64,000 nucleotides of DNA, taken from assembly GCA_902702965.1 (NCBI GenBank), contig CACRXP010000421.1:361432-425431 (forward strand), in the 5' to 3' direction. Within the stretch, counting starts at the first letter, position 1. Each line of letters begins with the position of its first letter. The notes beneath the pieces are model-generated. The model saw nothing but the letters and a program-made list of their open reading frames with translations, was not told the DNA's origin and did no database searches. The DNA is from Spirometra erinaceieuropaei. Lineage: Eukaryota; Platyhelminthes; Cestoda; Diphyllobothriidea; Diphyllobothriidae. Made by a program: the position numbers and the translations under genes. Positions 23,080-34,000 of this stretch are shown piece by piece.

Positions 23080-23751
23080 GGACCTCGCATCAACTCTAAA
23101 CTCACATTCATGTATACTAACGCGCAAAGTGTACTTTTAAAACTGGATAAACTCCGAATCCACATTTACGATCTCCACCTAGATGTTATCTCAATAACAG
23201 AAGCATGGTTGGTCGAACAGGTTGATGATAGGGAGTTTATGCTTCCTGGATTTCGACTGTTCTGCGGAGACAGAGAAAATAGAAGGGGTGGCGGCATAGC
23301 AACATTTTTAAAGAATGGCTTGTACGTTTCCGAAAAAACCGCTACATTGACTTGTAGTACGGAAGCATTACGGCTGGCCATAAGAGCACCGGACTGTCAA
23401 AGCCTCGATATCTTAGCAGTATATCGTCTCCCGAGAAACGACCTTGACACTGATGCCCAACTTCTGGATTAGCACAGATTACTTTCAACGCGGCCGAATA
23501 CTCTCATCGTTGCGGATTTTAATACACCTCACGTGGACAGGAGCTCGGCCTTAGCCGACTGCTCCGAAGCAGCATTCGATCAGCAGTTATTGCGCACCTC
23601 TGACTGTCTGCTTCTCACCCGACGCGCAATGTTTCCAACGAGAGTTCGTGGGGGTCAACAAACGAACTGCCTCGATCTTGTGTTCACCAAGTCGTCTGAC
23701 AATATCGACGTTGTAAATTTCCTCCCCCGTTGGTTTAGAGTGACCATGTAG
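23080..23751 (+). pseudogene. APE-type endonuclease of the CR1-like LINE
   Basis: It starts with MYTNAQSVLLKLDKLR (the N-A-QS endonuclease signature). It has DVISITEAWL (catalytic Glu region), RRGGGIATFLKNGLYV, then VADFNTPHVDRSS (the DFN motif) and QTNCLDLVFTKS. The TAG at 23470-23472 interrupts one otherwise continuous frame. The role in a live element is nicking target DNA. Confidence 0.8.
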
Positions 23752-24143
23752 TTCTCATGTGGGAATACACCTTATTCTCCCTGCCTGCACAACCGCTCGA
23801 TTCCCGACCCAATGTTTGGTGCGGCGATTTCGAACAGATGGAAAGGGATATTTGTCCTGTCGACTGAGCATCTACTCTCTCCGGCGATACCGAAGAGGTT
23901 TGTTGTCGGTTCAAAGAGATAGTCCACAGCCCCGTCTCCAATTACTGCCCAATCATGTGCAAAAGACTAACGAATAGACCCCGCTGGTTGACCCCGTCCT
24001 TGAAGGAGGTTAACAGGAAGAGAAAGCTATGGAAAAGATCCCTGATTGGTCGAACGCCAGAATCCCTAAGCAGTTATAAGTTACGGTGAAACCGGGTCGA
24101 GATTCTCATCGCCAGAAATAAGCGAGTCTTCGAAAAGTATCTT

Positions 24144-25223
24144 TTGAACCGTACCATGGTTAATTCCAAAGTCTATTACAGTTGCATAGATCAAAGTGCG
24201 CGGAACAAAGACCCTTTACCACCTCTGCGAGCGGCTGCTGGTGTGGAAATCTCAGATGACAAGGATAAGGCTGAACATCTCTCTCAGTTCTTCCGGTCCG
24301 TCGTGACAATTGAACCCGATTTTTTCTCATCCACTAGTGAAGCCAAAGAAACGCCTACCCTCGAAGTCGTCTTCTTCACCGAAACAATCGTTCAGGAGTT
24401 ACTAAACCTGAAAGAATCGACCTCCCCAGGCCCTGATGCAATCCCGGCCAAGCTGCTCAAGGAGCTAGCCCCCAAAATGTTCAAACCGTTAGCCTTGATC
24501 GTCCAAACGTCATTTGTTACTGGATGATTGATCTCAGGTTGGAAGTCCGCCACCGTCATTCCGCTTTTTAAGGGTAGAAGTCGAACGTCTGCGAATAACT
24601 ACAGGCCAATGAGTCTTTCCTCCATCTGTTGCAAAATCATGAAAAAAATCATTTGTAAAGCGTCGATTCAGTTCCTCGAGCAGCATCATCCCCTCTCCGA
24701 TGCGCAGCACAGCTTTCGAAGTGGTAGGTCCTGTCTCACTAATCTGCTCTTTACACTCGAACGCTGGACCAATACACGCGATGAAGGCACTGTGGTGCAC
24801 GTCATCCACATCGACTTCAAAACGGCTTTTGACAGCGTTTCTCACCAACATCTCTTGCATAAACTGCGCAAAGCAGGAATTCGTGGACACTTCCCTGTAT
24901 GGATCCAGAGCTTTTTGACTAGAAAGTTCGGAAAAGTGCGGGCTCGGCGCCAGCAGTCCTCAGAGGTAACTGTGGTGAGTGGCGTCCCACAGGGCTCAGT
25001 CTTAGGCCCCACGTTATTCCTAGTTTTCATTAGTGACTGCGTCAGAGGCCTACACGGTGATGCCATCCTGTTTGCTGATTACATAAAGTTGTGGAAAGTT
25101 ATTCGCAATGCGGCAGACGGAGACCACCTGAAAGCAAATTTAAACAGGCGCGAAGCTCCGGCTTATGCCCTTCAATATAAACAAGTGCAACTTTCTTCAA
25201 CTCGGCAGCTTCAGAGCCTTTAG
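24144..25223 (+). pseudogene. Reverse transcriptase of the CR1-like LINE, FADD mutated to FADY
   Basis: Domains in order: LNLKESTSPGPDAIPAKLLK, WKSATVIPLFKG, NNYRPMSLSSICCKIMKKII, QHSFRSGRSCLTNLLF, HVIHIDFKTAFDSVSHQHLL (motif A Asp present), SGVPQGSVLGPTLFL (motif B), and FADYIKLWKVI at 25071-25103 (motif C). The second catalytic Asp of FADD is Tyr here. A TGA at 24525-24527 also splits the frame. Confidence 0.87.
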
Positions 25224-25980
25224 CCGCGGGACTCACTTTCTTCAGGGCACACAACTGCAGCCAGTTGACAACCAGAAAGACTGGGTGTGTAAATTACTCC
25301 TCCACTCAAACCAACACTGAACTACGCGAAGGCGGCTAAGTCGGCCATGACTGCACTGCAACCCATTGGGCGAACCTTTATGAGATTTGACCCTGACTGC
25401 TTTTCCAAACTATTTGGCACCTACGTGCGGCCTCATCTAGAATACGCCGTACAGGCGTGGTGACCTCGGACTGTCAAGGACTATACCGTCTTAGAGAAGG
25501 TCCAGAGGCGGGCAACAACAATTACAAAAGGTCTGGGAGCACTACCCTATGGAACTACACAGTCAACTCTCAACCTGTTTCCCCTTTCCCACAGGCATCT
25601 ACGCGGTGATCTTACTATAACCTTGCGCATTTTAAATAGCCTAAACTGTTGCTTAGATCCCAATGATTACTTCACTCAAGCTAGCACGCCCAGTTTGCGC
25701 TGTCATCCCCTAAAACTACGCGCAAGTAAAACAAGGATCAATGGACGGAAGTTTGTTTTTCAGTAACAGAGTGGTTGCAGCGTGGAATGCTTGCCTACCG
25801 ATGTTGTAGTCTCCTCCTGTGTGAATTCCTTTACGTGTAGACTTGACGCGTATCAAGCTTCCCAATTACCGATCACACGCACTCGCATCACCCATCTCCC
25901 AACTTTTGACACCAAACCTCTTCCATATCTCTGGTCCCCTGGCCGGGCGCGCAGCTCGGGAATACATCGAACTTAACAGC
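25224..25980 (+). pseudogene. C-terminal region of the CR1-like LINE
   Basis: Across shifted frames it reads TALQPIGRTFMRFDPDCFSK, LFGTYVRPHLEYAVQAW, VLEKVQRRAT and FPLSHRHLRGDL, the conserved tail after CR1-type RT. Several stops are present. The element ends before about 25990 with an AT-rich stretch and no clear poly(A). Confidence 0.7.
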
Positions 25981-26039
25981 ATTTATGGATAAGCCGATTA
26001 GTTTAACTTACTATTTTATTAAAGATTACGTTCTATCGC

Positions 26040-26440
26040 GTTCATCATCTCCAGAAGAAGACGAAGAAGAAGAGAGGGCGAATTCATGGACCATATTGTA
26101 TTCGAACTGACGTTTCGGAAACTTCCTCGTTTCCATCATCAGAGTAGCGTACCTGTTGCTCCTGCCGGTCTTGAGTTCTCCAGTCTTGCCTCTTGCCTCG
26201 TATCATAGCCGTGTCCGACGCACGACTTTAACCTGCCTGTTTGCCGCTGACTGGCGTAGACCTCCCTGGATTACGTTCTGTTGGTCAGCATAGCTATACT
26301 CTAACAGGGCAATGTTGTCGGTGTGGTTGTACTCTGTGTGCTAGCGTCGTGGGGCATATTTGATTCCGTGAAAACTACGACTAGCCTTTCAGGCACTGCG
26401 ATCGTCGACGTAGTTTAATAGATTGGACTGGATTTCTCTC
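26040..26440 (-). mobile_element. Penelope-like terminal fragment with hammerhead motif
   Basis: It directly follows the CR1-like LINE. The minus strand carries the hammerhead core at 26109-26142, and the 'tcgaatacaatatggtcc' beside it resembles Penelope-type terminal repeats. No RT or GIY-YIG sequence was seen here, so it is a solo end or relic. The boundaries are approximate. Confidence 0.45.
26109..26142 (-). ncRNA. Minimal type I hammerhead ribozyme motif
   Basis: On the minus strand: CTGATGA (26142-26136), a stem II of GGAAAC/GTTTCC closed by a GAGGAA-type loop, then GAAA and CGTC ending at 26109. Stem III is only two pairs with no loop, and cleavage is expected after the C at 26109. 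The sequence around it allows only about 3 bp of stem I (ACT/AGT). Such minimal hammerheads are known from Penelope-like elements. Activity is untested. Confidence 0.6.
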
Positions 26441-26444
26441 TGAC

Positions 26445-27938
26445 TCGCGTATTAGCTTCGAGTGATCGCCGACCTTCCCGTACAACGTGAAATAGCTTGT
26501 TCCTCCTCTTGTCATACTACTGAAGGTCGAGTACTAAAGAATCTCGATTTGCCCCATGGTAGAGATGCAGATTTCCACAAACTTAGGGTAATCACTATAA
26601 CCGAAGTCCCGTGCCATTTAAAAACAATGCTCACTCAAAATCGACTTGTTGGCTATGCGTACAATAGCAAACATTGATCTTGTATCATACTTCGCAAAGA
26701 ATTTTGCTTGTTGCTGTGTTCGTGGCTGACATTGGATGTGGTTTAACTGCTTTCTCACATTCTTTTGCCACCTCGAGTCACGCCTATCCGCGCGCATGTT
26801 CCTGTCCCCTTGACACAATTGGACCAGAATGTACTCGCAGACGCGCATTTCAAATGTTTCGGTTGGAGGAGGACCTTACAAGGTCCGTCCGTCTCTTTTG
26901 ACGATCTTACCACCCTACTAACAATCATCGTGGGGAACTACCAGTTCGTGATGAATTTGGTTAAAGCAGGACAGGGGTTACGCATTTTCAGTCGAGGACA
27001 CCGAGACCCTGTCTACGAACCTAACGGGAAAAGGGCGTCACAGCCACAATCTGCTGGAGACTGTGCTTTTTAAATCTTCGGTCCATGAGACCCATGTCTC
27101 GCAGCCACGAATCAAGCAAATGGCGCAACCACCACTGCTCTTCGCTGTGACCACCTACCGCAAACTTTCCTCAGTCATTCTGCTTGACCTTCTTACCATG
27201 TAAACTTTTAAGACTGGCGATGCTTATTTTTCAAACTAATTCCTGGTTCCTGTTAGTTTTTTTCCCATATTGTTCCGCATACCCACTTTCCTATACCTGA
27301 CAGGGCAGACTAATTACTGCCGTTGTTCGGACCTTCAGTGGCCATTATAAAAAGCGACTGATTCTGCATGCGGTCGCACTACCTCGGGCTGCCAGCCCAT
27401 CAACCGTCGAATGTTGGCTAAGGGAGCGTGACCCTCATAATGTTTGTTTTTGACGCCCATTAATTGGCATCGTCCCGAGAAAGCCAACAAAACAGGAGCT
27501 AAAACTCGGACCTTCTGCTGAGGAAGACGACGTTATATCCATAACACCACGAGTATCCCGGATATCATTTAAAGGCAAAAGAACAGTTTACAGCGGATTC
27601 AGTAGAATAAACTGATTAAGAGCGTCATTAGCAGCACCCTATTTCTTTGTCAGGTGGTCGGTCGGCCCTCTCCTAGCGTAGATACTTGCGACTCAGTTAA
27701 TCGGAGTTTTTTAAATTTCTTATTTCAACCTTGATGCTTCCGTAAAATCCTTAAAAGTTGTTAGTCTTTCATGTTCTTACGAGTCTACTCTAGTTGGGGT
27801 TCCGGAGTGACTGTACAATTCAGTGTTGTTGCAAACGCCACCTCTGCAAAGGACCTTTTTCCATGACCATACACTATCTCTTCTCTCTTATCTCTACCCC
27901 ACTCGTATGACTTTTTTCCTTTTATCTTCATCGATTAG
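26445..27938. other. Intergenic region upstream of MTR4
   Basis: No coding exon or recognised repeat. It ends in a pyrimidine-rich acceptor (27905-27938) just before the MTR4 ATG. The promoter is not identifiable by eye. Confidence 0.5.
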
Positions 27939-27943
27939 GACTC

Positions 27944-28017
27944 ATGTTTGGTGTCCAGTTGGATGATTTGGAGGCGGCCTTTCAAGTGCCCGAGAAGAAA
28001 AGTTGCTTCGAGGCTGG
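27944..28017 (+). CDS. MTREX: MTR4 exon 1 (first coding)
   Basis: The ATG at 27944 is five bases after an acceptor (cgattag|gactc). The donor is gg|gtaatt. It encodes [19 protein letters not shown], an acidic start like other MTR4 N-termini. It is followed by a 39-bp intron. Confidence 0.75.
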
Positions 28018-31000
28018 GTAATTCAGCCTTTTCAGACGACGTATTCACATTTTTAGACTTTCGGACACTCCAAAGCGACCCAACATCGAATTGGGTTCAT
28101 TGAGCTCCCTCCCGAAAGTGCGCAAATCGCGCTTTAAGTTGCCAAAAATGAAAACCCTTACAATTCCTGCGGAGGGTTGCATCCATGAGGTTTGTTTACC
28201 GTTTCTTCGCGGTTGTTTTACTCCAGATTTAGGTAGTTATACCCCCCGGCACCACTTTTAGGCCCCTTGGACCACTGTCAGACAAACCGGCAAAGACCTA
28301 TCCCTTCAAGTTAGATCCCTTCCAGCGACAGTCTATTCTTGCGATCGAAAACAAGCAGTCGGTCCTGGTGTCTGCACATACTTCTGCCGGCAAGACCGTC
28401 GTAGCTGAATACGCAATCGCTCTGGGACTGGCCGCCAAACAGCGTGTTATCTACACCACCCCAATCAAGGCGCTAAGCAACCAGAAATTTCGAGAGTTCA
28501 GCAGGGAGTTCAAGGACGTTGGTTTAATGACGGGTGACATAACCATCAATCCAGAATCTACCCTTCTTATAATGACGACCGAAATTTTACGATCTATGCT
28601 GTATCGGTGGGTTCCCGTCTTAACATGCTGTTCTTGTCAGTTTTGGACTCGTTGAAGTGCAGCGTTACGCATTTTCTTATTGCATGTTCATTTTTATCCT
28701 CACATCGAACCACTGACTTTCTGACTCTCATCATCTTCATTGCCCACATCATTGGCATCATTGTCAATACTAGTAACTCAAAGCCTGGCATGAAATGATG
28801 ACGTCCCATGTGTAAGTTGCCTCTCAGCCGGTTTGGGGAAAGTTCTGTAGTCGATAAAAGCTCTGTCAGTGACTGCGGACTTCTTCGCTGTCAACCTAAA
28901 TAATTCTGATTCGTGGCCCATCCTAGACTATACGTACGCATTTGTCCGCTCGAAATTCCTTTGCCTATCTTAAGCTGATTGCTTACTGCCGATGTAATTT
29001 GGTCTTTTAGCTTTAGGTTTACTGTGTGGGCCTAAGTCCTGCACCTGCTCAAGCTACTTTTTCTATTAAAAGAGCACATATAGAAGGGCGCCATGACTGA
29101 CTTTATAGAACTCGCTCACCATTTCGGCACTTCCAGTCGTGTACGCCTCTTATGATTGTGTCCGTCGGATTTCTTAAATTGATGCCGTCTAATTTTGTGC
29201 AGGAGTTTGTGAACTGGTAGCGCGTTGTGTTGCTACCTTAATTAAAAGGGTCACTGCTTCCTAGTCCAGTATTTCGGAGTTGAGGCTGGAATCATACTGC
29301 AAGAGGATTCTCTACCGTGCTTTGTTCACGTGTTTTCTCATCTCTATCCCCTGCAAGTGGATCCGAAGTCACCCGAGAATTGGGTTGGGTCATCTTTGAT
29401 GAGATCCACTACATGCGCGAAAAGGAACGTGGTGTCGTATGGGAGGAGTCCATCATCCTTCTGCCTGACAGCGTTAATCAGGTCTTCCTCAGTGCCACTA
29501 TTCCAAACGCAAGACAATTCGCCGAGTGGGTCGTTCATCTCCATCGGAAGCCCTGTCATGTTATCTTCACCAACTACCGACCCACCCCTCTGCAGCACTA
29601 CGTCTATCCCTGTGGTGGGGACGGGATTTTCCTTGTCGTTAACCAAGAAGTAAGTACCCTTTGAATCCACCCACGTCCCTCCCGCCAATATGTAAGTACT
29701 TTTTGTAGGGATCAAAGTCGTAGGTCGTTCGTGAGAGCTAGGCCCCTCTTCAATCGCTTATTGTGCCTTGTAGAACTTACACTCCGGTAGTTCTCAGCAT
29801 ACTGTTTGATCCTAAGAGTCATAATAGTTGATTAAGGCAAACCAATTACAATTATGTCCTCCAAATCGTAAGCCATGGCACACTTTCCCTTTGGAATGTC
29901 CCCTTCCTCATCTGTAGCTTGCGGTATACGAATGATTTAGACACCGTGTAGGCCTGTATTACGCAAAAGGGGGCTGGGATGAGCTCAATAGCCGAAGCAA
30001 TCATGTGGCCCACGGTCGAAGCATTGAGGGCAGCGGTGTGTTGCGGGCTTACAGCACTACGAACGATCGCCTACCCAAACAGTCGGTTCGCAGCAGACTC
30101 CCAGGCGAAGCCCAGCATGTTAACATACCAGTGCCGGAAGCGCAAGACTTTAGGACCAGAGACGCGCTTGAGGTCAATGTTCATCGTGTTCACTCCCTGT
30201 TGCCGTCAGCTAAGTCGATGCCGTCGCTTGCCGGAGCCGAATTCGGGTCGAGTGGTCCCACCTTCAGGCAGCGCCGCACATGCCCGGGTCACTGCGGTCA
30301 ACGGGTAGCAGAACAGTGCTGTTTCCGAGTTGTGCTACTGCCCCATGGCGTATTTCTTCATTAACTAAGTGATCGAAGGGACGAATTCGACAAGGGAAGC
30401 ATGTGGACCGTCAGTTAAGTACTCTCTATCGGTGGGAATCTTGAGAGCTTACGGGTCGCGTATCACACCTGTACAGAGCAAGTTTCCCGATGCTGTCCTT
30501 GTATTCTTGCAGCCTGGCTGACCTGCCGATTCCAGGGTTTTTTGCGGAATCGAAGGCCGCCTGCGTCAAATTAATCACGTCTTACTTGCTATTAGTGAAG
30601 GAGCAACCAGTCATTGAGTAAATTGATGCAGAAGCCGTACGACTAGCAGCGCCCCAATGCGACTGAATGGCCACAGTTGCGTTGCAGACCATCACCAAGG
30701 ATACGGTGAGGTAATGTTGAACTCTAGATACCAACTGAGGAACAAATATCCCCACTGACGAAGGCTTAGATGGGTTGACTCCCTCCAAAGTAGGATGATC
30801 GGCAAGATGTATTTTAGCAATGCAGTTGTTATGTTACATGATTGTGTTACTGTGAACCGAAGGGGATTTTGCGTCTGAAGTGTCTTCAGAGTAATTCATG
30901 GCTGTAGTTTCTAGCCTCAGGAATGGTCGGTTTCGATCAGGAAAAGCCAGGACTGTCCACGGCCAAATGGCGACTTTCTGCTTTAGACGCAGTATTTCGT

Positions 31001-34000
31001 GGAGCTCTTTGGCGAATGCGCAGACTGGCAACATTTAAAGGAGTGGGACGTGTTTCATCTCCTAGACGCTGGCTCATTTTCTGGATGTGGCTCACTTGAC
31101 AACGTGATGCTACGGGTTGCTTGTAATTTTCCGTATACTACCAAGTTTGCCTGCAATGTACAAATCATTAAGAACTTTGTTTTCTCAAGGTTGGTCTTTT
31201 GAACTTCCACCCTAGCGTCAGTTTCTTGAGGCCAATTTCAATTCTGCTCTTGATGTGGTGAGAAAGTCCGCGGACAATGCGAAGGCGGATACAGCGATGC
31301 GCGGCCGTAAGGGTGGCTCTACACGCTCCGTTCCCTACTGCTACAAACTAGTAAAGCTTGTTATGGACCAGAACCTGGACCCACTGATTGTGTTCTCGTT
31401 TAGCAAACGAGACTGTGAATTCTACGCCTTACAGCTTGCTAAGATGGATTTCAACGATGGCAAGTCTGTGATCTTTCATTCGAAAGTTCATTGTATCCTT
31501 AGTTTCTCTGTACAAAAGTTACCCAAAACTCTTATTCAGATTAAGTCGGTCGAAATCGCCTATCCATCTATGCGTTTCGCTGGTTATGGTTCTTATTAGT
31601 TTTTGGTGTTAGATCAGTAGTCGACAATGCTGTGAAACACTATCACCTTTCTCGGGGCATGTGGCGAATGCGTTTAATTCGACAAAATGTCCATATACGT
31701 CCTACCTTCCATTCAAATGTTCTCGCCATGTGGTTAGGTATTCGCTGTCAGATCCAATTGAATGGCCCATCGGGATTCAGCAGCATGTCCTTCTCGCACA
31801 TGAGCTAACTGGAGCACGGATACTCGGCAAAACTGTTTTAGCAACTGCCTGAGTCGGGACAAACATGTTACTCATAGAGTTCTCTAGCGCCGGCAAACGG
31901 CTGTGGACAGGCTTGACTGCCGTCGTCAGTCACTCATGCATTCGCCGAAGTTGAGTTAGTCATGTGTGTACAGTGTCAAGTACAGTGGCATCCGTACTAC
32001 TAGCCGGCAAGCCAACCCTGTCTGGTGCGCTCAGGACAATTCACATAGAAAAGAACTTTCAGTTATCTCTTAAATTTGCAGTGTTCCTTGTAGTCTTGTT
32101 TCATTAATCTCGACTCAGCATATTTTAGTACAGATGAGTTTACTTGGCGTGTTTTTATCCCCTCCAGACCAACAAAAGGCAGCAGTCGAACTGATTTTCA
32201 ATAATGCGATGGATTCACTCTCGAAAGAAGATCGGAATTTGCCGCAGGTCCTTTGCATGCTACCAATGCTTCGTCGCGGAGTCGGTATCCACCACGGCGG
32301 TTTATTACCTATACTTAAGGAACTTGTGGAAATACTCTTTGCCGAGGGCTACATTAAGGTTAGAAATGCGTTCCAGTATCTTACCGGCTAGTTTCTAGCG
32401 TCCAACGAGCTTGATTTCATCTTTCGAAAAAGATCTGATTGCCCTTGCACAACTCTGACACACCTACCTTTGTCTGCAAATTTGTAGGAAATAGCCCTAT
32501 TTGCTGTTGATTTATTCCCTGCCGGATGAGGATCGTTAGTGTTGTCTGAGCCCTTCCTTTAAGGTATATATGTACACGCCTGACATTTGTGACCCACTTT
32601 CATCCTTATTTATATTTTTTGCACATACTACCCTACTTGTCTTTTACCAGTAGCTTATTTGTGCGACTTCTTATCTTCGATAACTGTCCATCCACCAGGT
32701 GCTTTTCGCCACCGAAACCTTCGCTATGGGTCTCAATATGCCTGCACGCACAGTGCTGTTCACTTCCACGCGCAAGTTTGACGGAAGAGATTTCCGTCAC
32801 GTGTCGTCCGGCGAATATATCCAGATGTCCGGCCGGGCAGGTCGACGTGGAAAGGATGATCGGGGCACCGTGATTCTCATGTTAGACAATACCGTCACTC
32901 CAGACGCCGCTAAGCAACTTCTTCTTGGCAATCCGGATCCCCTCAACTCTGCATTTACGCTCTCCTACAACATGGTCCTTAATTTACTGCTAGTTGAGGA
33001 TGTGAATCCGCAAATAATGCTAGAGAAAAGTTTTTATCAGTTTCAAAATTATTCTTCAATCCCGGAGTTAGAACAAAGTACGTTCTACAGCTCACTTATA
33101 TTATCCATTTTGTTGCTCACCACGGACTATCCCCCCTCCCCTTATTGTTATTGGGCGGTAAGTCGTTCCCCTCAGCACCTTTGGTCCTCTGCAAGTACAG
33201 TCGGAACGCACCCATATATATATATGCGAAGAAAAATGAGTCCTTTAGGAAATTGGACAAACTTTATTTCGTAAATTCTCGAAATGACATTACCGACAAG
33301 GAGAAGGGAGACTGGAATGGCCATTTCGTCAGCCAGCCATGGCCAACCCCGAAGTGTGGAATACGTTGGTCTCGAGGCCGCGACCGGTTAGTTAGAAGCC
33401 CCACGCCTCTAACCACTGAGCCATGGGCTCGTTGTCCTGTCGGTTGTGATCGGGAATGCACAATGGTCGAGGGGTGCTCACCAATCGTTTTTACGGAACT
33501 CACTCACTCAGTCAACCGAACTGAACTGAACTTACTTTGGTTCAATTGGTCTTTGGAGCATATGACCCGGTAGCTGTTGTTACTGAAGTAAAATTGCTCC
33601 CTTGAATGACAGTGGCCCTCGGAATTGCCGACAGAACGAGCGAGGACCATAACTGGGAGCGCGCCTACGCCGTGACCGAGCGGACAGTAGTTTCGTTGTG
33701 CAGGGCTTAACAAAGGAATGGTTTCCTTCAGCTCCTGGCTTCGAGGGTGGACATCTCCATCCACCCTGCGAGCACACCAACGTAGGGTTTCCGGATTGTG
33801 ATGGGCGTGGAGTGGAGTTGTTTAATGTAGCAACAGCATTCTTCACGGCATAATACTGGCGGTGGCCTTTCAACAACTCAACAATCTGCTGAAGTCGTGC
33901 ACAGGCAAATCTGACGTGATGTCGATCTGCAAGGTGCATACGCGCGTGCTGTGGCATTGGTACAGTAACCAGTTTAAAGGAAAGTATGCCATAGGTCAGG

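Larger units (their letters stand above)
21850..25990 (+). mobile_element. CR1-like non-LTR retrotransposon, near full length, inactive
   Basis: In order there are an ORF1-like region (21850-22890), an APE-type endonuclease (about 23080-23745), a reverse transcriptase (about 24140-25170) and a C-terminal region (to about 25970). There are in-frame stops at 23470 (TAG) and 24525 (TGA), frameshifts near 23750 and after 25170, and a damaged active site. It lies between UBE4B and MTR4 in the same orientation. The assignment rests on motif order, with RPMSLSSICCKIM and SGVPQGSVLGP as typical CR1-group RT signatures. Confidence 0.85.

Noticed and set aside
29979..30364. Two overlapping frames of 109 and 119 codons in MTR4 intron 4
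   Set aside because: They overlap in different frames of a GC-rich block with no family resemblance; more likely an old repeat.
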